Assembly: GCF_024029335.1 (NCBI RefSeq)
Contig: NZ_CP097116.1
Coordinates: 1,054,001 to 1,118,000 of the forward strand
Length of the DNA stretch: 64,000 nucleotides
DNA from: Fructilactobacillus myrtifloralis
Lineage (GTDB): Bacteria > Bacillota > Bacilli > Lactobacillales > Lactobacillaceae
Reading direction: 5' to 3'
Numbering within the stretch: the stretch's first letter is position 1; each line of letters begins with the position of its first letter. A model generated the notes under the pieces. The model was not told the DNA's origin. It was given only the letters and a program-made list of their open reading frames with translations, and made no database searches. The translations under genes and the position numbers were made by a program. This document shows, piece by piece, positions 1 through 9,094 of the stretch.

Positions 1-127
1 ACATGGTGTGGGGTTTAAGTTCGGAATAAACCCCCATTTCCCGAATCCGGCGGGTAATTAATTGGTTATATTGACTTCCGAAGTCTAAAACAACGACGGA
101 GTCATGTTTTTTAGTCGGGTTTGGCAT
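1..127 (-). CDS. guaA: GMP synthase (glutamine-hydrolysing), N-terminal part, cut by window edge
   Basis: Only the first 42 codons are present; the gene continues past position 1. The N-terminus contains [14 protein letters not shown] followed by [13 protein letters not shown], which is the opening of the class-I glutamine amidotransferase domain of GuaA. The enzyme aminates XMP to GMP in the cytoplasm, the step after GuaB. The ATG at 127 is preceded by AGGAGG, which overlaps the TAG stop of guaB, so the two genes are tightly coupled (10-base gap). No separate promoter is visible between them. Confidence 0.93.
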   Translation of the reverse strand, partial: MPNPTKKHDSVVVLDFGSQYNQLITRRIREMGVYSELKPHTM

Positions 128-137
128 CTCAGTCCTC

Positions 138-1283
<1,146 letters not shown>

Positions 1284-1314
1284 CTAAGTATTAAGTTGTC
1301 GTTATTAATATCTT

Positions 1315-1343
1315 AGAATAGCAGAAAGGACGCGGAAAATCAA
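1315..1343 (-). promoter_or_regulatory. guaB promoter
   Basis: Read on the minus strand, TTGATT and TATTCT are separated by exactly 17 bases, and the -10 lies about 40 bases before the guaB ATG. I see no room for a purine riboswitch in this short leader. Confidence 0.6.
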
Positions 1344-1430
1344 AGAAAATCACGAACACTAATTTCTGTTTTACCAAAAAACGTACGTCCCCATTTTTGC
1401 TTGATTATCCAATGGGAATTGGGAATGAGA

Positions 1431-1460
1431 TTATTAAAAACCGTGGAATAATGGTAGAAT
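1431..1460 (+). promoter_or_regulatory. hisS promoter
   Basis: TTATTA, 18 bases, then TAGAAT, with a TGG extended -10 just before it. The leader to the start codon is under 40 bases, too short for a T-box. Confidence 0.5.
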
Positions 1461-1497
1461 TTAACTAAACAGTTCAAAAAGAAAGTTGGTTGAAGGA

Positions 1498-2685
1498 ATG
1501 GACGGAAAATTTAAAAGAGTCCGCGGAATGGAAGACATCCTGCCGGAGCAAACGGCAATTTGGCAACGGATCGAAGACACAGCTCGGAACGTTTTCGCCC
1601 GGTATAACTATGCCGAAATTCGCACGCCCTTAGTGGAAAAAACGGATGTTTTTAGTCGTACATCTGGAGATTCGTCTGATATCGTGACAAAACAAATGTA
1701 TTCATTTGAAGACAAAGGGGGCCGGAGCATCACGTTACGCCCAGAAGGGACCGCGGGAATCGTGCGTTCCTTTGTGGAAAACAAGTTGTTTGGTCCAGAG
1801 CACCCCAAACCCGTCAAAACGTATTATATGGGACAAATGTTTCGATACGAACGCCCCGGAGCCACGCATAACCGGGAATTTCATCAGATTGGTTGCGAAA
1901 CGATTGGGGCGGTTAGTCCCCAAATCGATGCTGAAGTCATTCGCCTCGCGATTGATATTTTTCAAGGATTAGACATCCAGGATCTCCGGGTGGAACTTAA
2001 CACCCTTGGTGATGATGAAAGTCGGGCTGCCTACCGAGAGACCCTGGTGGAATACTTTCAACAGTACCGGGATGAACTCAGTTCGGACTCGCAACGGCGC
2101 CTGACGCAGAACCCACTGCGAATTTTAGACAGTAAGGATCGGCATGATCAAGCAATCGTGGCAGGAGCACCGAAACTAGAGGCGAGTCTGAACGAACGGT
2201 CCCAACGGTACTTTGCGGCCCTAAAGCAGGCCTTAGACGTGTTACACGTGGACTATACCGTTGATGATCGTTTGGTTCGGGGCTTAGACTACTACACCGA
2301 TACTGTGTTTGAAATCCAAGCCAAGGCCCCAGCCTTTGGGGATGAATACACCACGATCTGTGCCGGCGGTCGGTATAACAACATGGTCCAGGAATTTGGT
2401 GGCCCCGAAATGGGGGGAGTCGGCTTCGCATTTGGAGAAGAACGGCTTGCAACGGTGGTCCAAGCCACTGCGAAGGAACATGCCGTTGACTACTTTATTT
2501 GTACCGACACGAAGGATCAGGATCCAGAAACCATCAACCGGATTTTCGATGACGCGTTAGCACAGGCCGCGCAGTTACGAGAAGCTGGGAACGTGGTCGA
2601 GGTTAACTTTCAGGTTCGTAGTATGAAGAGTCAAAAAAAGGAAGCGTTCAAATTGAACGCGGAACACATTGTGGTCGTTGATTAA
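1498..2685 (+). CDS. hisS: histidyl-tRNA synthetase with shortened C-terminus
   Basis: This is a class II aminoacyl-tRNA synthetase charging tRNA-His. The catalytic core is complete: motif 1 region (RTPLVEKTDVF), motif 2 (MFRYERPGATHNREFHQIG), the histidine A loop LVRGLDYYTDTVFE, and motif 3 (GGVGFAFGEERL). The anticodon-binding domain begins near residue 310 but stops at AEHIVVVD. HisS proteins usually have about 425-430 residues; this one has 395, so the last two or three strands of that domain are missing. The bases after the stop do not encode them in another frame and a terminator starts about 30 bases later, so I do not see a recent frameshift. Start choice is uncertain: ATG 1498 has GAAGGA touching it, and an in-frame TTG at 1486 also lacks a good ribosome site. 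Confidence 0.88.
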   Translation: MDGKFKRVRGMEDILPEQTAIWQRIEDTARNVFARYNYAEIRTPLVEKTDVFSRTSGDSSDIVTKQMYSFEDKGGRSITLRPEGTAGIVRSFVENKLFGPEHPKPVKTYYMGQMFRYERPGATHNREFHQIGCETIGAVSPQIDAEVIRLAIDIFQGLDIQDLRVELNTLGDDESRAAYRETLVEYFQQYRDELSSDSQRRLTQNPLRILDSKDRHDQAIVAGAPKLEASLNERSQRYFAALKQALDVLHVDYTVDDRLVRGLDYYTDTVFEIQAKAPAFGDEYTTICAGGRYNNMVQEFGGPEMGGVGFAFGEERLATVVQATAKEHAVDYFICTDTKDQDPETINRIFDDALAQAAQLREAGNVVEVNFQVRSMKSQKKEAFKLNAEHIVVVD

Positions 2686-2714
2686 TTCAGTTTAGCTAGA
2701 CCTTCAGTAACACG

Positions 2715-2749
2715 AAAACCCCCACCTAAATCCTTAGGTGGGGGTTTTT
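2715..2749. terminator. Bidirectional terminator
   Basis: Near-perfect hairpin of about 11 bp (CCCCCACCTAA / TTAGGTGGGGG) flanked by A-run and T-run, ending hisS on the plus strand and the remnant and clcA on the minus strand. Confidence 0.9.
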
Positions 2750-2775
2750 AGTTGGCGTCGTAACGATTGAACCGG

Positions 2776-2958
2776 TTACTTAGTAATGTTAATGGAATTA
2801 GTGGGTTTAATTAATTCACCAGAATTAGGATCGTAATAGTTGGTGGTGCCATCAGGGTTGGGAACGGTTTGGCCCTTTATTTGAATTCCATTTTGATCGA
2901 AGTACAAGTGGTGGCCGTTAATTACCTGTTCTCCGGTAACTGCGTTGCCAGTCCTTAC
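2776..2958 (-). pseudogene. Remnant of a glucan-binding / choline-binding-like repeat protein (C-terminal end)
   Basis: This open stretch of about 60 codons ends in TAA at 2776 and has no start codon or ribosome site. Its translation contains GNAVTGEQVINGHHLYFD, QNGIQIKGQTV and NYYDPNSGEL. This is the pattern of aromatic- and glycine-rich wall- or glucan-binding repeats (NG.xxYFDxNGxQxKG) found at the ends of glucansucrases and related surface proteins. It lies directly downstream of the clcA stop on the same strand and is probably the tail of a lost gene. The parent enzyme cannot be named from one repeat. Confidence 0.7.
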
Positions 2959-2960
2959 AA

Positions 2961-4511
2961 TTAAATTTTTTCTTGTTGGTTAGTAGTCATGTGACTTAAT
3001 TCCTGATACAAATAGCCCCGGGTATCTTTGTGGACTAAGAAAATTAAATTATCACCCGGTTTAATTACCGTGGCCCCGTGGGGGAGGATGGTTAAGTTGC
3101 CTCGTTTAATCGTAATTAAAATGGTATTCGCTGGCCAGGTAATGTCTTTGACCTGGTGGTTAGCGACTTCACTGAAGTCAAAGACGGGAACCTGCAGTTG
3201 GTCGGTGTCCTCTAGGGAATCTAAGTAGCGTTTGACGCTGGTTAGTCGTTCAGCGAGAACCTGATAGATTGGTTGGGTGCCCAGTAAGTCACTCGTGAGG
3301 TAGGCAATCAAGACTACGATGGTGAGGGACATAAAGTTTCTGGTACTGCCGACTAATTCCGTGATTAAAATGATGGAGGTAAAGGGATCCTTACACACGG
3401 CCGTTAGACAGCCAGCCATTCCAAAGATCAAGAGGTTATTCATTAAGCCGGCCGACAGTAGTCCGAATTGATTCATGACGCTCCCGTAGATAACCCCAAT
3501 TAACGCTCCCAGGGTCAGGATCGGCATGAAAAAGCCCCCAGGGAGTCCGGCTCCGTAAGAAACGAGCCCAAAGCCAAAGCGCAGGGCCAGCCAGGCTAAC
3601 AGTAACATGATGGCGTAGTGGTTGTGGGCCACTAACATAATCGTTTGACTTCCGCCCCCGATGGTTTCTGGAAAGAACACTCCAATGGGGATGATCAAGA
3701 GGAGCGGGACCACGCAGTACAACCAGCTTGGGATAAATTTGAGCTTGGCGTACCAACTACCCGCGTTCAAGATGCCGAGGTTATACCAATGACCTAACAA
3801 CCCTAGGAGCATGCCTAGGGGTAGCAATTGCCAGTACATATTCGGCTGAAAGAGCATGTGATAAGAAATTGGGAGGACGGGAGTTAAGCCAAATACCTTT
3901 TCAGAAACAAAGTTCGAGCATAAAGAGCCGGTTAAGCACGAGATCCAGATCGACGGTTGAAAATTTCGATAGATCCCTTCCAGCACAAAAAAGGTCCCAG
4001 CCAAGGGGGCACTGAACGTGGCCGATAGCCCTGCTGCCGCTCCTGTGGCGATTGAGAGCCGGCGGGCTCCACCCTGTTGCTGGAGTCCAGCGGCGATTCC
4101 TTGGCCGAGCGCTCCCCCTAATTGGATGGAAGGACCTTCCCGGCCCATGAAGACCCCGGTGGAGTTCGTGAGCACTCCTGCCACAAATTTTTTCCAGAGA
4201 ATTTGGGGCCACGACATTTCTAAATTACCCGCCAGTTGGGCTTCAACCTGCGGAATCCCCGAGCCCCGGATGTTTGGTTCCGAGCGAACGAGAAGCCCGA
4301 CGATGCAGGCGATGATCAGGGCCGCTGGAATGACGATCAAGAGGACGGTCCACTGCTGGTGAAGACTTTGATAGAGGGAACTACTAAGGCGCATTCCGTG
4401 ATCAATTAAAATTCGGAAAGCGGAGATGATTCCCCCAGTAATGATCCCGATGATGGCACTGATTCCAACTAACTTTAGATTTGTAAATGAGAGTTGGGAT
4501 GATTTTTTCAT
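2961..4511 (-). CDS. ClC-type chloride/proton antiporter with C-terminal TrkA-C domain
   Basis: This 516-residue integral membrane protein belongs to the ClC voltage-gated chloride family. It shows the anion-selectivity motifs in order: GSGIPQ (near residue 83), GREGPSIQLGG (near 123, with the gating glutamate) and GLPGGFFMP (near 325). About eleven hydrophobic segments occupy residues 12-410. The last 75 residues (PVFDFSEVANHQVKDIT to the end) look like a TrkA-C/RCK_C ligand-binding domain, an arrangement known for bacterial ClC antiporters of Firmicutes. Its likely role is pH or anion homeostasis. The ATG is preceded by AAGGGG. It is transcribed divergently from the hydrolase gene at 4735. 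Confidence 0.92.
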   Translation of the reverse strand: MKKSSQLSFTNLKLVGISAIIGIITGGIISAFRILIDHGMRLSSSLYQSLHQQWTVLLIVIPAALIIACIVGLLVRSEPNIRGSGIPQVEAQLAGNLEMSWPQILWKKFVAGVLTNSTGVFMGREGPSIQLGGALGQGIAAGLQQQGGARRLSIATGAAAGLSATFSAPLAGTFFVLEGIYRNFQPSIWISCLTGSLCSNFVSEKVFGLTPVLPISYHMLFQPNMYWQLLPLGMLLGLLGHWYNLGILNAGSWYAKLKFIPSWLYCVVPLLLIIPIGVFFPETIGGGSQTIMLVAHNHYAIMLLLAWLALRFGFGLVSYGAGLPGGFFMPILTLGALIGVIYGSVMNQFGLLSAGLMNNLLIFGMAGCLTAVCKDPFTSIILITELVGSTRNFMSLTIVVLIAYLTSDLLGTQPIYQVLAERLTSVKRYLDSLEDTDQLQVPVFDFSEVANHQVKDITWPANTILITIKRGNLTILPHGATVIKPGDNLIFLVHKDTRGYLYQELSHMTTNQQEKI

Positions 4512-4543
4512 GATTTTAACCCCTTCATTTTCAACTGGTATTC

Positions 4544-4552
4544 ATTGTATCA
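4544..4552 (-). promoter_or_regulatory. Extended -10 for clcA
   Basis: The minus strand reads TGATACAAT about 35 bases before the clcA ATG. No good -35 is visible, so the extended -10 would carry the recognition. Confidence 0.4.
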
Positions 4553-4575
4553 TTTTTAGTTGGGATTCAGAGATG

Positions 4576-4584
4576 TGGTAAAAT
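4576..4584 (+). promoter_or_regulatory. Extended -10 for the 4735 gene and its leader RNA
   Basis: TGGTAAAAT is an extended -10. It places the transcript start near 4590, leaving a leader of about 145 bases before the ATG at 4735. Confidence 0.5.
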
Positions 4585-4587
4585 GGG

Positions 4588-4734
4588 ACTTAGTCAATTA
4601 AACGTGCCGTGGTTCACAGCCCCAGTTAATCGCTAGCTTGTAGAAGCTACTTAGAGCAGAGCCAGCGGACGGCAACATCACTAAAGTGGGCGTACGGAAG
4701 GAGTGCGCTTTTTCGATTAGAAAGATAGGTAGAC
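4588..4734 (+). ncRNA. Structured 5' leader, candidate cis-regulatory RNA
   Basis: The leader contains a perfect 6-bp stem TAGCTT-GTAG-AAGCTA (4633-4648), a possible closing pairing of GCCG (4606-4609) with CGGC (4669-4672), and a final hairpin GCGTAC/GTGCGC (4690-4708) followed by five T. A terminator-like hairpin 22 bases before a start codon suggests attenuation. I could not match it to the T-box, SAM, purine, preQ1, FMN or PyrR families. The class, ligand and function are unknown. Confidence 0.45.
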
Positions 4735-5694
4735 ATGACAGCAACTAAGCAACCAAAACCAAAACAAAAACGGATCTGGCCCAGGGTCCTAATCAGTGTC
4801 CTGGTTATTTTGGTCATCATTGGGGGCGTGATGATTTATTTCCTCTTTAACTTTGCCTTCCAACGGGGTGGATTTGCCTCGCGCCAGGAACAAAACATTA
4901 ATACCGAATTTTATGACCGGACGCCTTCCCAAACGTGGACGCAGAAAACCAAGGATGGCCTAACGCTCAAGGCTCACTACTTCACGGCGGACCAGCCGAC
5001 GAACAAGACCATCGTGGTGGTGCACGGCTATGGAGGCTCAGCCCGGAAGATGAGCTCCTACATTCGGATGTTTCATAACGATGGCTACAACGTGCTAGCT
5101 CCCGATAACCGAACCTTTGGCCAAAGTCAGGGGCACTACATTGGGTACGGGTGGCTAGATCGAAGTGACCTGGCCCACTGGATGAAGCAGCTAAACCAGT
5201 ATAATCCGCATGCTGAAATCGGGATGTTTGGGGTCAGCATGGGCGCCGCCGAGGTGCTGTACACCTTGCCCCTGGCTCCGCATAACGTTAAGTTTGCGAT
5301 TGCCGATTGTGGTTATACGAGCATCAGTGCCGAGTTAGCCTTCCAGCTAAAGACCATGTTCAAACTGCCGTCATTTCCGATTCTGCAAATTGCCAGTGTG
5401 TACTCCAAGCTCTTTGCTAAATATAACTTCCAAAGAGCCGATACCAAGCAGACGTTACGGCAGAATCAAATTCCACTCTTCATTATTCATGGGGACCGGG
5501 ATACGTTTGTACCCACTAAGTTTGCCTACCAGAACTTTCGCAATAACGGTGGGAAAAACAAGGAACTTTGGATTGTGAAGGGGGCCGGTCATGCCCAATC
5601 CCGCTCGCTGGAACCCGAACAATACCAACAAAGAACCCAGGCCTTTGCAGAACGGTGGTTTAACCCGCAACCCGCAAAGCAGTTGGGGAAGTAG
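4735..5694 (+). CDS. Membrane-anchored alpha/beta hydrolase (S33-like)
   Basis: The 319-residue protein has one N-terminal membrane segment (about residues 15-42) after a Lys/Pro-rich cytoplasmic stretch, followed by an extracytoplasmic alpha/beta-hydrolase fold. Visible landmarks are the oxyanion-hole motif VVVHGYGGS, the nucleophile elbow GVSMG with Ser168, the acid in HGDRDTFVP and the catalytic His in GAGHAQS. The fold matches the serine aminopeptidase S33/BEM46-like hydrolases common in lactobacilli; the substrate cannot be told. The ribosome site before the ATG is poor (ATAGGTAG), and the better GGAAGGAG lies inside the leader hairpin, 30 bases too far upstream. This makes leader control plausible. 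Confidence 0.85.
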   Translation: MTATKQPKPKQKRIWPRVLISVLVILVIIGGVMIYFLFNFAFQRGGFASRQEQNINTEFYDRTPSQTWTQKTKDGLTLKAHYFTADQPTNKTIVVVHGYGGSARKMSSYIRMFHNDGYNVLAPDNRTFGQSQGHYIGYGWLDRSDLAHWMKQLNQYNPHAEIGMFGVSMGAAEVLYTLPLAPHNVKFAIADCGYTSISAELAFQLKTMFKLPSFPILQIASVYSKLFAKYNFQRADTKQTLRQNQIPLFIIHGDRDTFVPTKFAYQNFRNNGGKNKELWIVKGAGHAQSRSLEPEQYQQRTQAFAERWFNPQPAKQLGK

Positions 5695-5710
5695 CGCTTC
5701 GAGCCAATAT

Positions 5711-5738
5711 TTACAAAAGAGCCGAGAATTGGTATGCT
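5711..5738 (+). promoter_or_regulatory. galU promoter
   Basis: TTACAA, 16 bases, TATGCT, with TGG directly before the -10. The leader of about 75 bases contains a small TGGCG/CGCCA hairpin of unknown meaning. Confidence 0.6.
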
Positions 5739-5821
5739 AAAAGAAAGTTTTTGAGGTTCAAAAAGCATCGTGGCGTGGTTTAGCGCCAACGGTCGCTAAA
5801 AAATAAAAGGTGGATTAGAAA

Positions 5822-6700
5822 ATGAAAAAAGTTACCAAAGCGGTGATTCCCGCCGCGGGATTAGGAACCCGGTTTCTCCCAGAAACCAAGGCCGTACCGA
5901 AGGAAATGTTACCAGTCATTGATACTCCAACGATTCAATACATTGTAGAAGAAGCCAAGGCCTCGGGGATTACGGACGTTGTCATTGTAACTGGGAGTGG
6001 CAAGAATGAAATCGAAGACCACTTCTCACCGAACTTCATGTTAGAAGATAACCTGGAGCGTAAGGGGAAACTCGAGATGCTAAAAGCAGTTCGGGCGACT
6101 GACGACGTCAAGGTTTATTTTGTCCGGCAGGGCTATCCCAAGGGCTTAGGTGATGCCGTATTAACGGCGAAGAGCTTTATTGGAGACGAACCGTTTGTAG
6201 TAATGCTTGGTGATGACCTGATGACTGATCAAGTTCCATTAACGAAGCAACTCATTAATAGTTACGAAAAGACGGGGGCTTCAACGTTAGCCGTGATGCG
6301 GGTTCCACATGAAGATACTTCAAAATATGGGGTGATTGATCCCGTAGAGAAGCTCGATGACGAAACGTATCAAGTCCGGCAATTCGTGGAAAAGCCCAAT
6401 CCTGACGACGCGCCTAGTGATTTGGCCATTATTGGCCGTTACTTATTTACCCCGGAAATCCTCGATGTGTTGGAAACAACGAAGCCGGGGAAGGGGAATG
6501 AGGTCCAGTTAACGGATGCGATTGATACCCTGAACAAGTCGCAAAAGGTCTATGCACACGAATTTAAGGGAGAACGTTTCGATACTGGGAACAAGCTCAG
6601 TTGGTTAGAAACGAACATCCGCTTTGGGTTGAAACGGCCCGAACTAAGCGCTGATTTGAAGGATTATATCATCAAATTAGCACAAGAATTAGATCAATAA
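5822..6700 (+). CDS. galU: UTP--glucose-1-phosphate uridylyltransferase
   Basis: At 292 residues this is standard length for GalU, which makes UDP-glucose from UTP and glucose 1-phosphate. The nucleotidyltransferase signature [18 protein letters not shown] sits at residues 11-28, the metal-binding GDDL is near 134, and [10 protein letters not shown] and GEYLF-like [11 protein letters not shown] follow. The ATG follows AAAGGTGG. It has its own promoter and terminator, so it is monocistronic. Together with pgcA (50395), galE (52592) and glf (21878) it supplies UDP-galactofuranose precursors and UDP-glucose for wall glycosylation. Confidence 0.97.
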   Translation: MKKVTKAVIPAAGLGTRFLPETKAVPKEMLPVIDTPTIQYIVEEAKASGITDVVIVTGSGKNEIEDHFSPNFMLEDNLERKGKLEMLKAVRATDDVKVYFVRQGYPKGLGDAVLTAKSFIGDEPFVVMLGDDLMTDQVPLTKQLINSYEKTGASTLAVMRVPHEDTSKYGVIDPVEKLDDETYQVRQFVEKPNPDDAPSDLAIIGRYLFTPEILDVLETTKPGKGNEVQLTDAIDTLNKSQKVYAHEFKGERFDTGNKLSWLETNIRFGLKRPELSADLKDYIIKLAQELDQ

Positions 6701-6706
6701 CCTAAC

Positions 6707-6743
6707 AAAAAAGCCAATTGTGAAATTCACAATTGGCTTTTTT
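6707..6743. terminator. Bidirectional terminator between galU and SDR
   Basis: Perfect 12-bp stem (AGCCAATTGTGA / TCACAATTGGCT) with a three-base loop, A-run before and T-run after. It serves the convergent genes on both sides. Confidence 0.93.
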
Positions 6744-6761
6744 AGTTGGTAAATAAGAACT

Positions 6762-7553
6762 TTAACCCTTACCGTCTTTGAAAGCAGGGTAGAGAGTCAT
6801 TCCACCATCAATGTAGAGCGAAACCCCAGTGATGTAACTAGCTTGGTCAGAAGCTAAGAAAGCAGCCCCAGCAGCTACTTCAGCTGGCGTTCCAACGCGA
6901 TTCATCGGAACCATGGAAACCGTTGAAGCGTATTGTTCTGGATCAGCAAATTTTTTGGCGTTGATTGGGGTATCAATCGCACCGGGACAAATTTGGTTAA
7001 TCCGAATGTTTTGGTTAGCGTATTCCATTGCGGTCGTTTCAGTGAAGAGTTTAACCCCACCTTTACTTGCAGCATAGCTTGCGAAGTTAGGCCAAGGAAT
7101 CTGTTGGTGCACGGAAGAAGTGTTAATCACAACTCCCTTTTTCTTGTTAGCTAACCAGTAGTCAAGAGCGGCTTTGGTTCCTAAGAAAGTCCCCGTTAAG
7201 TTCACGCCCAAGACGGCATTCCAGTCATTAAGTTCGATTTGATCAGTAGGACAACTTTTTTCCATTCCGGCGTTGTTGAAGAAGACGTCCATGCCACCAA
7301 AGGTATCAACGGCTTTTTTAACCAACGCATCAGCAGCGGCTTCGTTACTGATATCGTGTTGGAGAATGGTTGCTTTACCACCAGCAGCTTCTACTTTAGC
7401 AGCGGTGTCATTAGCAGCGGCTTCATTTTTGTGGTAGTTGATCACCACGTTCATGTGTTCTTGGCCGAGTCGTTCGGCAATTGCTGCTCCAATTCCAGAG
7501 TCTCCCCCTGTAATTACGGCAGTTTTGCCTTCAAGATCTTTGTACATAACCAT
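6762..7553 (-). CDS. Short-chain dehydrogenase, glucose 1-dehydrogenase-like
   Basis: From the ATG at 7553 the protein has 263 residues. This start has AAAGGAG seven bases upstream; a longer in-frame reading to 7595 would place the start ahead of that ribosome site. Classical SDR motifs are present: TGGDSGIG (cofactor), NNAG near residue 92, and the Ser-Tyr-Lys triad in TSSVHQQIP...SYAASKGG. The C-terminal SLYIDGGMTLYPAF is typical of glucose-1-dehydrogenase-like SDRs from Bacillus and lactobacilli. The likely reaction is NAD(P)-dependent oxidation of glucose or another polyol; the real substrate is not determined. Confidence 0.85.
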   Translation of the reverse strand: MVMYKDLEGKTAVITGGDSGIGAAIAERLGQEHMNVVINYHKNEAAANDTAAKVEAAGGKATILQHDISNEAAADALVKKAVDTFGGMDVFFNNAGMEKSCPTDQIELNDWNAVLGVNLTGTFLGTKAALDYWLANKKKGVVINTSSVHQQIPWPNFASYAASKGGVKLFTETTAMEYANQNIRINQICPGAIDTPINAKKFADPEQYASTVSMVPMNRVGTPAEVAAGAAFLASDQASYITGVSLYIDGGMTLYPAFKDGKG

Positions 7554-7716
7554 ACTAGTTCTCCTTTTCTGTTTGAGATAGCTTAATTTTAACACATTTA
7601 ATTTTGGAATGGAGAGGGGAACTGTTAGAATTTAAATTGTTGAAAATTAAATTTTGTGAGCTAAATATTAGGGTTCAGAAATAGAAGCTGTTAGAATAAG
7701 TTAGTAAGCTATTTAA

Positions 7717-7724
7717 AGGAGGAA
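7717..7724 (+). promoter_or_regulatory. Strong ribosome binding site of the HesB-like gene
   Basis: AAAGGAGG, five bases before the ATG at 7730. A TAGAAT -10 lies at 7692-7697. Confidence 0.7.
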
Positions 7725-7729
7725 TTATT

Positions 7730-8113
7730 ATGAACTTAACGATTACGGATGCAGCAATGGACTACATCAAAAAACGGTTACCAAACGCAAAGTATTACCT
7801 ATTAGCAACTGACGATGGTTCCAACCAATACTCTAAGGGTGGTGGATCATGTACAGTTGGTGATACCTTCCAAGTAGTAGGGGTATCAGAACTAGAAGAT
7901 CCTTACAAGATTAAAATGGACAACAACCAAGATGCTCCATTCTACACGAGTGAAAATGATATGTCCTTCTTTGATAAGGGAATGAAGATCGACTTTAACC
8001 ACAACTGGTTACAATTAAAGAGTGACAGTGAGTTGTTAGATGGTCAAATGACCACGAACGACGCTACTAAGGGCGTTGATGACACCAAGATGGACGGTGT
8101 GATTGGCTGCTAA
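7730..8113 (+). CDS. HesB/IscA-like (FeS_biosyn) small protein
   Basis: The 127-residue acidic protein starts MNLTITDAAMDYIKKRL, the usual opening of the HesB-like iron-sulfur biosynthesis domain of lactobacilli. It has only two cysteines, C41 (GGGSC) and the very last residue C127 (VIGC), instead of the three-cysteine C...CGC pattern of true A-type carriers. The function in Fe-S metabolism is therefore inferred from family likeness alone. It has its own strong ribosome site and a strong terminator, and its codon use looks like that of a well-expressed gene. Confidence 0.7.
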   Translation: MNLTITDAAMDYIKKRLPNAKYYLLATDDGSNQYSKGGGSCTVGDTFQVVGVSELEDPYKIKMDNNQDAPFYTSENDMSFFDKGMKIDFNHNWLQLKSDSELLDGQMTTNDATKGVDDTKMDGVIGC

Positions 8114-8131
8114 TTGAACGCATAGTTTAAT

Positions 8132-8174
8132 AAAAAAGACGATTTCCACTAATAATGTGGAAGTCGTCTTTTTT
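8132..8174. terminator. Bidirectional terminator
   Basis: 12-bp stem GACGATTTCCAC / GTGGAAGTCGTC (one G-T pair) with AAAAAA before and TTTTTT after. It separates the HesB-like gene from the convergent glycosyltransferase operon. Confidence 0.92.
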
Positions 8175-8190
8175 GGTTTTTAGAGAGTGA

Positions 8191-9093
8191 TTACTTACTT
8201 GGTTTATTAGGAAGATCTGCCTTGGGATTATATGTAATTCCACTAATAATCCCTTTGAAAGTGGTCATAAACCGTTTAAAGCGATAGTTCTTAGCTTTAA
8301 ACGGGATTTCAATTAAATCACAGACATCATGAAGGAAGAGTTTAAAGGTTTTTAACTTACCATCGTATTTTTTGGAAATAAAGAAGACGTTGCGGTAAAG
8401 ATAAAAATAGCGATTAATTCGGGCCGGGGTATCGTTGAAGATGTTAACGGTGGAAACATTTGCGACAGTTTTGTGCACCACGACACTTTTGATGACGTAG
8501 TAAGAAGACTGGTAGCGACTGAGACGCCTAGTATACTCTGTATCATCACCCCAGATAAACATTGAACCAATGGGGAAGCCCACTGCTTCAATTGCAGTTC
8601 TACTAACTAGGATAGAAACAAAGGTTGCCTGTTTAACCCCAATTAAGCCGTTGGCTATCTGCTCATTCCAATCATTGACTGGAACTGGGACGTTGCAAGA
8701 ATCACTATTGGTCCAGCGCACGTCACTACATAAGAAGCCAAATTGTTGGTGGATGGCTGAACTAGCTTTAACAAATTCTTCTAAAGCTGTTTCAGTCGGG
8801 ATGGTATCATCATCCAGGATCCAGAAATAATTATCATTAGTTTGATTAAAAGCTTCCTTAAGACCAATTTCAAAGCCACCAGCACCACCAAGGTTTTGGG
8901 TGGAAGTATAAACAATAATTTGGCTACTTTTAATGCTCTCTAAGTATTGTTTGGTTGGTTGATCACTATCATTATCAACAATGACAATATGCGATAATTG
9001 ATAGGTTTGCGCTTGTAGATGTTGGATACATTCTTGGAGTAATTCTAATCGGTTGTGGGTGACGATAACACAAGATACGTTATAAGTATTCAT
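8191..9093 (-). CDS. GT2 glycosyltransferase, galactofuranosyl/rhamnosyl-transferase-like
   Basis: From ATG 9093 the protein has 300 residues. GTTGAGG precedes this start, and only one base separates it from the stop of the upstream gene. The GT-A fold is clear: CVIVTHNRLELLQECI, IVDNDSDQ, the NLGGAGGFEIGL loop, the DxD-like ILDDDTIP and WGDDTEYTRR. The NLGGAGGF plus WGDDTEY combination is typical of the GlfT/rhamnosyltransferase branch. With glf elsewhere in the window, galactofuranose transfer is a reasonable guess but not shown. It is the last gene of a six-gene minus-strand operon starting at 13672. Confidence 0.85.
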   Translation of the reverse strand: MNTYNVSCVIVTHNRLELLQECIQHLQAQTYQLSHIVIVDNDSDQPTKQYLESIKSSQIIVYTSTQNLGGAGGFEIGLKEAFNQTNDNYFWILDDDTIPTETALEEFVKASSAIHQQFGFLCSDVRWTNSDSCNVPVPVNDWNEQIANGLIGVKQATFVSILVSRTAIEAVGFPIGSMFIWGDDTEYTRRLSRYQSSYYVIKSVVVHKTVANVSTVNIFNDTPARINRYFYLYRNVFFISKKYDGKLKTFKLFLHDVCDLIEIPFKAKNYRFKRFMTTFKGIISGITYNPKADLPNKPSK

Positions 9094-9094
9094 T

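Noticed and set aside
1344-1497. Possible T-box riboswitch before hisS
   Set aside because: The promoter leaves a leader under 40 bases and no T-box core sequence (TGGnACCGCG-like) or specifier stem is present.
2683-2740. Frameshift that would restore the HisS C-terminus
   Set aside because: None of the three frames after the stop encodes residues resembling the missing strands; the terminator follows directly.
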